Of a DNA stretch of 39,031 nt, positions 25,070-33,500 are shown piece after piece. Under the pieces are notes generated by a model that was not told the origin of the DNA, did no database searches, and worked only from the letters and a program-made list of their open reading frames with translations. Numbering within the stretch: the first letter of the stretch is position 1; each line of letters opens with the position of its first letter. The stretch spans positions 1-39,031 of the forward strand of contig DASSWB010000070.1 of the NCBI GenBank assembly GCA_035705495.1. Reading direction: 5' to 3'. The translations under genes and the position numbers were made by a program. Source of the stretch: DASSWB01 sp035705495. GTDB taxonomy: Bacteria > Bacteroidota > Bacteroidia > Flavobacteriales > Flavobacteriaceae.

Positions 25070-25564
25070 CTAGCTGTTATACTCCATGTTTTCTGGCAAA
25101 ATTTCTTTCCATTTTCCACTTTCAGCAAACTCCTTGATAATCTTGTTTCGGTTTTTTAAGAAATTTGTCATGTAGGCTTTGAGAAATAATGCATTTGCAA
25201 ACTTACCCAAAACGCCCAAAGGTGACTTAAAATCAAAGACATCTTTCATAATGGTTCCTTCTTCGGTTGCTATGAAATGATGTTCATGTCTAAGGCTTTT
25301 AAAAGCACCTTTTTCCATTTCATCTACAAAAAAGTGAGGTCTGTCAAATTCTGTTACCCTAGAGGTAAGATTTTGCCGAACGCCGAGGTGCTTTCCCCTA
25401 TAGGTGACTGTTTCGCCTAATTCAATTAATCCGGTCGTTCTTCCCGCAACCGCTTTTTCATCAGAACCTGTAACAAACTTTGATTGAAGATCAATACTTC
25501 TTGCCAAATCAAAAACAATATTTCTGTTTGCTTTTATTAAGGTATCCAGCTTTATGATTGGCAT
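25070..25564 (-). CDS. SRPBCC superfamily protein
   Basis: The 164-residue protein has the START/SRPBCC pattern of a ligand-binding beta-sheet cup with a long C-terminal helix: TLIKANRNIVFDLARSIDLQ at the N-terminus, VTYRGKHLGVRQNLTSRV and HEHHFIATEEGTIMKDVFDF in the middle, and KNRNKIIKEFAESGKWKE at the end. Relatives are annotated as cell division inhibitor SulA-like or cyclase/dehydrase proteins, without proven function. It is last in the minus-strand unit YeiH-DsrE-rhodanese and may be co-transcribed (64-base gap). Confidence 0.78.
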   Translation of the reverse strand: MPIIKLDTLIKANRNIVFDLARSIDLQSKFVTGSDEKAVAGRTTGLIELGETVTYRGKHLGVRQNLTSRVTEFDRPHFFVDEMEKGAFKSLRHEHHFIATEEGTIMKDVFDFKSPLGVLGKFANALFLKAYMTNFLKNRNKIIKEFAESGKWKEILPENMEYNS

Positions 25565-25627
25565 GTCCTGAATTTTTGGAGTTTATGATTTATTACTCAT
25601 GAAAGGTAATACATTATAAGAAGTTTT

Positions 25628-26005
25628 CTACTGCGCCCAGTTCAAAAATCCGCCCTCAATATCGTAGATTTCTTTGAAACCCATTTCCTGAAGTTGATTT
25701 GCTGCTTTTGCACTTCGGGCGCCGCTTCGGCAGTAGATATAAACAGGTTTTTCTTTGTCCAATTGTTGCATTTGCGCTTCAAAATCGGCATCATAAATAT
25801 TGATGTTCTTTGCACCTTCAATGTTTCCTTCCGCAAATTCTTCAGGCGTGCGCACATCTACTAAAACCAATTCTTCTTCCGCAGCCATGGCGGTTTTGGC
25901 TTCTTCGGGAGAAATAATTTTTACGCCTTTTTTTTGCTGCGCTTCACAACTTATTGTGGTGGCGATAAATAATACAATAACGGGTAATAATTTGATGATT
26001 TTCAT
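25628..26005 (-). CDS. Exported rhodanese lipoprotein
   Basis: I chose the ATG at 26005 because it starts directly at the signal KIIKLLPVIVLFIATTISC, giving a lipobox with Cys20; the longer reading frame from 26068 adds a segment that would bury the signal. The 125-residue protein is a single rhodanese domain with LVLVDVRTPEEFAEG and the active-site loop YCRSGARS (Cys92). As a periplasm-facing lipoprotein it would handle thiosulfate or persulfide outside the inner membrane, next to the exported DsrE-like protein encoded just before it. Confidence 0.9.
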   Translation of the reverse strand: MKIIKLLPVIVLFIATTISCEAQQKKGVKIISPEEAKTAMAAEEELVLVDVRTPEEFAEGNIEGAKNINIYDADFEAQMQQLDKEKPVYIYCRSGARSAKAANQLQEMGFKEIYDIEGGFLNWAQ

Positions 26006-26082
26006 ATCTGAAAATTTTTTAATGTAGAAAGACGGATTTTTAAAACTAAAAGAACAGTTGATTACCACTCCTAATGATTAAC

Positions 26083-26541
26083 TTATGGCGTGACGGTATT
26101 GTATCCTTTAGCTTGAACTTGCAAAAGACGCAAAAAGGCGTTAGGTACAGGTGTAGCTCCCTCTGGAAGATCTTCTTTTATCACTCCAAGTCTTTTCATT
26201 GCACCCTCACAAACACTTACCCTCAATTTTGGATGTTGATTTTCTTCGATCAGGCGGTATAATTCAGAGCCTTCTTTTAAGTTCTCAACTACCTTGCTCC
26301 AGATTATGATCTCAAAGTTTTCAAACTCAACATCACTTTTTATTAACTGATCAAAAAAGTTAAAAGCTCCTTTAATATGACGCTCTTTCTGCAAACCAAG
26401 TGCCATTTTAGGTGTGAGGTTAAGATCGGTAACTACTTGACTATCTAATTTAGTAGTTTCATCTTTTTGAGCAGAAACAGATAAGGAAAATAATAGAATT
26501 GTAATGGTAAATAAAACCTTTGTTAATGTTGCAAAGTTCAT
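26083..26541 (-). CDS. Exported DsrE-like protein (second copy)
   Basis: The 152-residue protein has a signal peptide (VLFTITILLFSLSVSA-QKD) and a DsrE-like domain: KGAFNFFDQLIKSDVEFEN, FEIIIWSKVVENL, and LRVSVCEGAMKRLGV with one conserved Cys in the same place as the other exported DsrE-like protein (VVCGFSLHKFGV). It ends LRLLQVQAKGYNTVTP, similar in pattern to LQLQKKGYTSLSL of the first copy, so the two are probably paralogs. It keeps only the second of the two cysteines. The genes next to it encode a rhodanese lipoprotein and YeiH. Confidence 0.8.
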   Translation of the reverse strand: MNFATLTKVLFTITILLFSLSVSAQKDETTKLDSQVVTDLNLTPKMALGLQKERHIKGAFNFFDQLIKSDVEFENFEIIIWSKVVENLKEGSELYRLIEENQHPKLRVSVCEGAMKRLGVIKEDLPEGATPVPNAFLRLLQVQAKGYNTVTP

Positions 26542-26594
26542 TTGTATAATGTTTAAATGGTTGAATATTATTTTACTATGATTTTTTAATAAAA

Positions 26595-27530
26595 TTAAAA
26601 ATAATTAATAATGACAATGAGCGAGAAAATGGAAACAACCACCCACAGACCCGTGGCGTACAAAATTGATTTTGCACCGACTTGTTTTATCTGCGGAAGC
26701 GAAATCCCGGAACCGATTAAAAATAAAGTTGTGACCAATAATTGTCGCGCTATGTCTGAAATTGGTTCGTATAAAAATCCTCCCTGCGGAAGAACACTTG
26801 CAATGATAATTGCTACAATGAAAAACACGATAAATAACGGTATTTTTACGCCTGAAGCCTTTGTCTTTTTGTTGAAAAAATAGGAAATAATAAGCGAGAT
26901 CGGGATAATCCACAGCGCTCGACTTAATTTTACGGTGGTTGCAATTTCCAAAGCTTCAGAGCCAAAAGCCTGTGCCGCTCCTACAACCGAACTCGTGTCA
27001 TGAATTGCAATTGCCGACCATAAACCGAACTGGTATTGCGTTATTTCCAACTGGTTTCCTATAAACGGAAAAATGAGCAATGCAATCGCGTTCAGGATAA
27101 AAACCACGCCAATGGCGATGCTAATTTGTCCGCTTTTGGCTTTTACAATTGGAGAAACCGAAGCTATTGCGCTTCCCCCACAAATAGCAGTTCCAGAAGA
27201 GATTAATAGCGCAGTGATCTTATCAATTTTAATAAACTTATTGAGTAAAAAACCCAACCCGAAAACCAATGTAATGGTGGCAACGGTTATAAAAAATCCA
27301 TCTTTGCTCACCTCAAAAGCATCTACGGCATTCAAACCGAAACCGAGTCCCACAATTGAAACCTGTAGCAGTATTTTTGAAATTTTAGCCGATTGCTTCG
27401 GAAAAGGATTTCCTAAAATAAGCGAAAAGGCCACACCAATTACCAATGCGATAGGCGCATTAATAAACGGCAAAAGCGTGAGCAATGCCAGGGTAATATA
27501 AAAGACTTTTTTAAAACTATTATTCAGCAT
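26595..27530 (-). CDS. YeiH family putative sulfate exporter
   Basis: The 311-residue protein has about ten hydrophobic segments and the family motifs SSGTAICGGSAIASVSPIVK and WSAIAIHDTSSVVGAAQAFG. YeiH proteins are named putative sulfate exporters on indirect evidence. Here this fits, since oxidation of thiosulfate and sulfite would make sulfate. First gene after promoter F, with the DsrE-like gene 53 bases downstream. Confidence 0.88.
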   Translation of the reverse strand: MLNNSFKKVFYITLALLTLLPFINAPIALVIGVAFSLILGNPFPKQSAKISKILLQVSIVGLGFGLNAVDAFEVSKDGFFITVATITLVFGLGFLLNKFIKIDKITALLISSGTAICGGSAIASVSPIVKAKSGQISIAIGVVFILNAIALLIFPFIGNQLEITQYQFGLWSAIAIHDTSSVVGAAQAFGSEALEIATTVKLSRALWIIPISLIISYFFNKKTKASGVKIPLFIVFFIVAIIIASVLPQGGFLYEPISDIARQLLVTTLFLIGSGISLPQIKQVGAKSILYATGLWVVVSIFSLIVIINYF

Positions 27531-27546
27531 TAAAATTGATTTGGGG

Positions 27547-27592
27547 CAAAAATACTGGGATTAAAAAAGCTGCGCTGTAACATAAGTTACAG
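27547..27592 (-). promoter_or_regulatory. Sulfur-regulon promoter F (YeiH operon)
   Basis: CTGTAAC-ATAA-GTTACAG (27575-27592) is the operator. The minus strand reads TATTTTTG (complement of 27547-27554), an exact -7 box centred 33 bp away, 16 bases upstream of the YeiH start. Confidence 0.85.
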
Positions 27593-27612
27593 TACTTTTT
27601 CAAAATAAAAAA

Positions 27613-28194
27613 TTACATTAATTCGCGGAGGTATTCCTTAAATTCATCATTATGATAATCAGCCATTCCAGCGTGTGTGAGGACTAAATTCCCATTTGTG
27701 TCAATTATATAGGTGGTTGGCAAACTTTGTCCGTTGAACATTTGTGGAAACCGCCCCACCGACTGATAAATTTCAAAATCGTAATTTTTTCGTTTTTGAA
27801 AATCGATTGCTTTTTCAAACTTTTCATCTACCGAAAGCATTACGAATTCAACATTTTCATCTTTCAAATCTTTATACAACTTGTTTATTCCGGGCATTTC
27901 AGCAATACATGGCGGGCACCAAGTCGCCCAAACATTGAGGAAGATGACCTTCCCTTCAAAATTTTTCAGGTTCACCTGTTTTCCTTCAGAATTTATTAAC
28001 TGCATGTTTAAATCGGCTGCCAAATCATTTGTTTCGGCAGTTTGTTCCACATCTGGCTTCATTAAACCCGTTGCCAAAACGCCACGTTGCAGGAACCCAA
28101 AAACTTCAGTATGCAAACCTGTTGCAAACAGAAATATGAATACGGCAGCAATTGCCGCCCATTGTATTAATTCCTTTTTTACTTTCTTTTTCAT
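27613..28194 (-). CDS. TlpA-like membrane-anchored thioredoxin
   Basis: The 193-residue protein has one N-terminal membrane helix (IQWAAIAAVFIFLFATG) and a thioredoxin-fold domain with active site WATWCPPC (Cys93, Cys96), followed by the TlpA pattern VEFVMLSVDE and LPTTYIIDTNG with the cis-Pro. It faces the periplasm and would reduce disulfides or persulfides on exported partners. Start is 23 bases downstream of the TauE/SafE stop, so the two are one unit from promoter G. Candidate substrates are the exported rhodanese and DsrE-like proteins (inference). Confidence 0.9.
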   Translation of the reverse strand: MKKKVKKELIQWAAIAAVFIFLFATGLHTEVFGFLQRGVLATGLMKPDVEQTAETNDLAADLNMQLINSEGKQVNLKNFEGKVIFLNVWATWCPPCIAEMPGINKLYKDLKDENVEFVMLSVDEKFEKAIDFQKRKNYDFEIYQSVGRFPQMFNGQSLPTTYIIDTNGNLVLTHAGMADYHNDEFKEYLRELM

Positions 28195-28217
28195 TTCAAT
28201 TTTTTCAGTTTAAAAAA

Positions 28218-29024
28218 TTAGAAAAACAATTCCTTCAGCACGATATAAATTCCCATGAGTAGCACAAACCAGCCAAAACCTTTCTTCAATTTTTTGCCGT
28301 CTATAAATCTGTTGAGATAAATTCCAATGAAAATACCCGCAACCGAAATACCTGTGAATATTAAAAGAAAATCCCAGTCAATATTCAAATTTTCCACATC
28401 GCCAATAAAACCGATTAAAGATTTTACCGCAATGATGAGCAGCGAAGTGGCAACCGCTTTTTTCATGGGCAATTTTGCCAACAGCACCAGAGCAGGAATA
28501 ATTAGAAATCCGCCGCCGGCACCAACAATTCCTGTGAGCACTCCCACTACCATTCCTTCAATTAAAATTAGCGGATAATTGAACTTTTGTTCAACTTCTT
28601 CAGCGACCTCTTTGCCGTTGTTCCTAATCATTGAATAGGAAGCAAACAGCATGATGAAGGCGAAAAACAACATAATTCCGATATTTTTGGTCACCTCAAA
28701 ATCGGCTAGCGTAAAAATATGTTCGGGAATTGCGGGAACGAGGAATTTTCTGGTTACATAAACCGCAATAAACGCCGGAATGGCAAAAACAGCGGCAGTT
28801 TTAAAATCTACCAGACCTTTTTTAATGTTCTTAACGGCGCCAACCAAAGAGGAAGTCCCCACCACAAAAAGCGAATATGCCGTTGCCGTTACCGGATTGA
28901 TTGACAATAAATAAACCAGCACCGGCACCGTTAAAATGGAACCGCCGCCGCCAATAAGCCCGAGCGTTACACCAATGAGCAATGCACCAAAATATCCAAG
29001 AATATCAAAAAATTCCACAGTCAA
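28218..29024 (-). CDS. TauE/SafE family sulfite exporter
   Basis: The 268-residue protein has about eight membrane helices in two repeated halves, each with the family signature: FGALLIGVTLGLIGGGGSIL at the N-terminus and VVGVLTGIVGAGGGFLIIPA near residue 160. The family exports sulfite and organosulfonates. It should remove sulfite formed by the CstB-like enzyme. Promoter G lies directly upstream. Confidence 0.92.
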   Translation of the reverse strand: MTVEFFDILGYFGALLIGVTLGLIGGGGSILTVPVLVYLLSINPVTATAYSLFVVGTSSLVGAVKNIKKGLVDFKTAAVFAIPAFIAVYVTRKFLVPAIPEHIFTLADFEVTKNIGIMLFFAFIMLFASYSMIRNNGKEVAEEVEQKFNYPLILIEGMVVGVLTGIVGAGGGFLIIPALVLLAKLPMKKAVATSLLIIAVKSLIGFIGDVENLNIDWDFLLIFTGISVAGIFIGIYLNRFIDGKKLKKGFGWFVLLMGIYIVLKELFF

Positions 29025-29036
29025 TTAATTTTGTTG

Positions 29037-29081
29037 CAAAAATAGCGGCAAAAACCTGCACGTAGCGTAACAAAGGTTACA
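29037..29081 (-). promoter_or_regulatory. Sulfur-regulon promoter G (TauE/SafE-TlpA unit)
   Basis: CGTAAC-AAAG-GTTACA (29066-29081) is the operator, 8 bases beyond the end of the Crp/Fnr gene. The minus strand reads TATTTTTG (complement of 29037-29044), an exact -7 box centred 33 bp away and 12 bases before the start codon. Confidence 0.83.
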
Positions 29082-29088
29082 CTGGGGT

Positions 29089-29730
29089 TTACAGTTCCTT
29101 GACAAGGATACTGTTGCGCTGCAGGTTTATTTTCCCTTCGTTTTCCAGCTTTTTTAGAATTCTGGAAATTACTACGCGTGAGGTATGCAAATCCTGCGCA
29201 ATTTCTTGGTGGGTAACGTTTAGTAGTTCGTGTTGGTTGATTTTTGCCTTGTCCTGCAAGTAGCGCATTAAACGGGCGTCCATGTTCATGAAAGCAATGG
29301 TGTCAATGGTTTCCAGCATTTCATTGAGCCGCGACTGGTAACTGTCAAAAACAAAATTGCGCCAGCTTTTATATTTTGCCGTCCATTCCTCCATTTTTTC
29401 AATGGGTATCAAGATAAGCGAGGTGTCTTTTTCGGCGACGGCACGAATTCCGCTTTTTGTGTTTCCGAGGCAGCAGGAAAGCGTCATGGCACAGGTATCG
29501 CCACGTTCTATGAAATATAAAAGCAGTTCGTCCCCTTCTTTATCTTCGCGTAAAATTTTTATGGCACCTTCCAAAAGCAGCGGCATACTTTTTACGTAAT
29601 CGCCGATTTCAATAATTTTTTCGCCGGCAGCAACTTCTTTATAAATACCGCTTTCATTGATTTCATTGAGGAGTTCTTCTTCAAAAATAAAGGAATAGGC
29701 TTCGGAAAGTAAGGCGTTCATAGCAAACAT
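29089..29730 (-). CDS. Crp/Fnr family regulator with a Cys cluster, likely activator of the sulfur regulon
   Basis: The 213-residue protein (start 29730; an ATG at 29721 is possible) has a cyclic nucleotide-binding-like beta roll (residues ~15-120), a dimerisation helix and a winged helix (VTHQEIAQDLHTSRVVISRI, KKLENEGKI). In place of the phosphate-binding cassette it has GDTCAMTLSCCLGN with Cys80, Cys86 and Cys87, so it probably does not bind cAMP. Three close cysteines could sense persulfide, redox state or a metal. The recognition helix S-R-V-V-I-S-R keeps Ser-Arg as in Fnr but has Val where Fnr has Glu, matching a changed site. It is the only transcription factor in the island and is the best candidate for the TGTAAC-N4-GTTACA operators. 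Confidence 0.9.
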   Translation of the reverse strand: MFAMNALLSEAYSFIFEEELLNEINESGIYKEVAAGEKIIEIGDYVKSMPLLLEGAIKILREDKEGDELLLYFIERGDTCAMTLSCCLGNTKSGIRAVAEKDTSLILIPIEKMEEWTAKYKSWRNFVFDSYQSRLNEMLETIDTIAFMNMDARLMRYLQDKAKINQHELLNVTHQEIAQDLHTSRVVISRILKKLENEGKINLQRNSILVKEL

Positions 29731-29793
29731 TTTTTTCAGAAATAAAAATACGATAATAAAACGACGAAGAAAAGCTGAAATAATTCAGTCAAA

Positions 29794-29838
29794 TGTAACA
29801 TTGGTCACCTTCTAAAGAAATTGAAGTCGGTAATTTTG
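29794..29838 (+). promoter_or_regulatory. Sulfur-regulon promoter H (OsmC gene)
   Basis: TGTAAC-ATTG-GTCACC (29794-29809) is followed by TAATTTTG (29831-29838), an exact -7 box centred 33 bp downstream. OsmC starts 64 bases later. On the other strand no -7 box exists at the matching distance for the Crp/Fnr gene; its best box, TATTTCTG (complement of 29737-29744), has a different spacing. Confidence 0.75.
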
Positions 29839-29902
29839 GTAAATGAAAAACAGTAAATGCTGATTTTTTCAAAAAATAAAAATTAATTAAAAAACATACA
29901 AA

Positions 29903-30334
29903 ATGGACACACATTCTTATACCGTAGACCTTGAATGGAAAAACGACCGGAAAGGTGAAATTTCCTCTCCCGAACTAAATCAAACGATGGAAGTTGCCAC
30001 ACCACCAGAATTTCCTAAGGGGATGTCCGGCATTTGGTCGCCTGAACATCTTTTCACCGCTGCAGTGAGCAGTTGTTTCATGACAACATTTTTAGCGATT
30101 GCAGAAAACTCCAGATTGGAGTTTAAAAGTCTCATCTGCCCAGCAAAAGGAATTTTAGATAAAGTTGATGGCAAATTTGTAATGAGTGAAGTTATTCTGG
30201 AACCTGTTTTAACAATAGTAAATGAGGCAGATAAGGAAAGGGCTGAAAGAATTCTGCAGAAAGCAGAAAAAGCCTGCTTGATTTCTAATTCCATAACTTC
30301 AAAAGTCAGTTTGAAGACAACCGTGGAAGTTTAG
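29903..30334 (+). CDS. OsmC/Ohr family peroxidase-like protein
   Basis: The 143-residue protein has the OsmC pattern: WSPEHLFTAAVSSCFMTTFL with Cys58 and AEKACLISNSI with Cys125, the two reactive cysteines of the family, and the VSLKTTVEV end strand. OsmC and Ohr reduce organic hydroperoxides, and several members also act on persulfides and polysulfides. Placed under promoter H with the sulfur genes, clearing sulfane sulfur or peroxides made by sulfur oxidation is likely. Confidence 0.9.
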   Translation: MDTHSYTVDLEWKNDRKGEISSPELNQTMEVATPPEFPKGMSGIWSPEHLFTAAVSSCFMTTFLAIAENSRLEFKSLICPAKGILDKVDGKFVMSEVILEPVLTIVNEADKERAERILQKAEKACLISNSITSKVSLKTTVEV

Positions 30335-30429
30335 TTTTCAAAATTGATAACCAATTATTCGTTAACCTAACGTTTACTTTACGCACATACAGTATTCTTA
30401 GCTCTTGAAATAAAAGAATATCTAAAAAG

Positions 30430-30473
30430 CCGCCGCTGTTATAATATTTATCATTTATAAGCGGCGGTTTTTT
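30430..30473 (+). terminator. Terminator after OsmC, end of the sulfur island
   Basis: CCGCCGCT (30430-30437) pairs with AGCGGCGG (30460-30467), A/T pairs extend the stem, and T residues follow. This is the last feature of the sulfur island; the next region has a different character. Confidence 0.8.
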
Positions 30474-30529
30474 AATACCTCCACCTAACCAATAAATTTT
30501 TATCTTGGCAGTAAATTACTTACAAGATA

Positions 30530-33500
30530 ATGACCATCCAACAATACCTTTCCAACCTAAATAGATTATACACCACCGGCAATGCGCGCGAGCATTCTTA
30601 CCGTGGCGATTTGCAGACTTTGATTTCTGCTATTTTGCCAGATGTGCTGGTAACAAACGAACCGGCGCGGGTAAGTTGTGGCGCGCCAGATTATATGCTT
30701 TCCCGCAAGGATATTCCCGTGGGTTATATTGAGGCGAAAGATATTGGCGTGGATTTGGGCAGCAAAATCCTTAAGGAACAATTTGAGCGCTACAAAGCAG
30801 GTTTGAGCAATTTAATTATTACAGATTATCTCAATTTTCAATTTTATAAAGATGGCGATTTTGTGACCGAAATTTCCATTGCCAAACTGGAAGGCGGCGA
30901 AATTGTTCCGCTGCCGGAAAATTTTGCGCAGTTTACGCATCTTATCGAGAATTTTGTGCTCACCGTTTCGCAGAGCATCAAATCTCCCACGCGTTTGGCA
31001 AAAATGATGGCGGGAAAGGCAAAGCTGATGGCAGATGTTATTGAAAAATCCCTGGACAGCGATGATGAAAATGACAGGCGCACCAACCTGAAATCTCAAA
31101 TGATTTCCTTTAAGCAAATGCTTATCCATGATATTACCAATAAAAGTTTTGCAGATATCTATGCGCAAACCATCGCCTACGGAATGTTTGCCGCGCGTTA
31201 TCACGATCCAACTTTGCCCACTTTTTCAAGGATGGAAGCGGCGCAATTAATTCCTAAAAGCAATCCTTTTCTTCGGAAATTATTTCAGGATATTGCGGGC
31301 TTTGATCTAGATGACAGGCTGGTGTGGATTGTTGATGAACTGGTGCAGATTTTCCTTGCTTCTGATGTTGCCAAAATCATGAAAAACTTCGGAAAAGCCA
31401 CCAAACAGGAAGATCCCGTGGTGCATTTTTACGAAACTTTTCTTGGGGAATACAATCCGGCGCTGCGAAAAGCACGAGGAGTTTGGTACACCCCGCAGCC
31501 CGTGGTGAATTTTATTGTACGCGCCGTAGATGATATTTTAAAAACTGAATTCAACTTGCCACAAGGTCTCGCCGATACGAGTAAGACGAAAATAAAAGTA
31601 AAAGAAGTTACCAAAGCTACTGCCGATAAAAGATCAAAATTACAAGAGGTTGAAGTAGAAAAAGAAGTCCACAAAGTGCAAATTTTGGATCCCGCCACAG
31701 GAACCGGAACTTTTCTTGCTGAAGTTATTCGGCATATTCATAAAAAATTTGCGGGACAGCAGGGAATTTGGAGCAAATATGTTACCAATGATCTCATCCC
31801 GCGTTTAAACGGTTTTGAACTCCTCATGGCGAGTTACGCCATGGCGCACCTTAAAATGGACATGCTGCTCACCGAAACTGGTTACAAACCAACAGACGAC
31901 CAAAGGTTCAGGATTTTCCTTACTAACTCGTTGGAAGAAGCACATCCCGATACCGGAACTTTATTTAGCAGCTGGCTAAGTGATGAAGCCGACCAAGCCA
32001 ACGCCATAAAACGCGACACGCCCGTAATGTGCGTTATTGGAAATCCGCCGTACTCCGTGAGTAGTACAAATAAAGGGAAATGGATAGAAAGTTTAACTGC
32101 TGATTATAAAAAAGATTTGAATGAAAGAAATATACAACCACTTTCTGATGATTACATCAAATTTATTCGGTATGGACAGCATTTTATTGATAAAAATGGA
32201 GAAGGTGTTCTAGCTTATATTTCTAATAATAGTTTTCTTGATGGTGTTATTCATAGGCAGATGAGAAAAGATCTTCTACAAAGTTTTGATAAAAGTTATA
32301 TTCTAAATTTACATGGAAATTCTTCTAGAAAAGAAACTGCCCCAGATGGTTCCTCAGATGAAAATGTATTTGATATAAAACAAGGAGTTTCTATAAATCT
32401 TTTTATCAGAACCAATAAAAAGAAAAAAGGAGAATTAGGTCAAACTTTTTATTATGATCTATTCGGAAAAAGAGAAGATAAATATGACTTTTTGAGTAGA
32501 AGTTCCATTGCGGATTTAGATTGGAATATGTTACAGCAAAATTCGCAGTATTATTTTTTTGTTTATAAAAATTTCTCTGACAAAGTTTCATATGAAAAAG
32601 GTTTTTCAACAAATGAACTTTTTCCATTAGGTGCAAGTGGAATAAAAACAGAAAGGGATGGCTTAGTGTTACAATTTACTCCAAATGCCTTAGATAAAAT
32701 AGTTGACGATTTAAAACAATCAAATATTGAAGAGTTTAGATCAAAACACGGTTTAACAAAAGATGGAAGAGACTGGAAATTATCTTGGGCTAAAGAAGAT
32801 ATTCTTCAAAATCCTTCAGTTCCCCTAAAAGTTCATTACAGACCTTTTGATTTCAGGTATACGTTATATACAGGAAAGAGTAAGGGTTTTCAAGCTTATC
32901 CCAGAAAAGAAATAACAGAACATTTTGTGAATAAGAATAATTTAGGACTTATTCATCTGAGACAAAATAATACAAATGAAGAATTTGTATCGTTAATTAC
33001 TAACGTTATGACTGAAAAAGGATCTTTAGTTTGTGGTAATTATTTTATCAGTCCTCTCTATCTCTACCCAGAAACTTCCGAACAACAAACAACCGAAGCG
33101 CAGCCAAAACGAACACCGAACCTTGATCCTAAGATCATTTCCAAAATTGAAAAAAGCCTTGGTTTAACTTTCGTTTCAGAAGAAGAGGAAGGAAGTGTTT
33201 GCATGGCAAATTCAGGGGAAGTCCGCAGTTATTTCCGCACAACTTTCGCACCAATAGATTTGCTGGATTATATTTACGCCGTTTTACATTCGCCCGCGTA
33301 CAGGGAAAAATACAAGGAATTTTTGAAAATTGATTTTCCGCGTGTCTCCTATCCCACAGACCAGGAGCAATTTTTCAAATTAAAAAAATTGGGTGCAGAA
33401 CTCCGCCAACTGCATTTATTGGAAAGCGAAAAAGTAGAAAATTACATCACCCAATATCCAGAAGACGGCGATAATACTGTAACAAGAAAAATCACCAAAA

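Noticed and set aside
26006..26068. Longer N-terminus for the rhodanese lipoprotein
   Set aside because: It would place 21 extra residues before a clear lipoprotein signal peptide; the ATG at 26005 gives a normal signal and lipobox.
29737..29809. Site H as an operator for the Crp/Fnr gene itself
   Set aside because: No TAnnTTTG-like box lies 33 bp from site H on the minus strand, while an exact one does on the OsmC side; autoregulation at a different geometry cannot be excluded but is not supported.
30361..30400. GTTAAC/AACGTT-like sequence after OsmC as another regulon site
   Set aside because: The half-sites do not fit TGTAAC-N4-GTTACA and no box lies at 33 bp.
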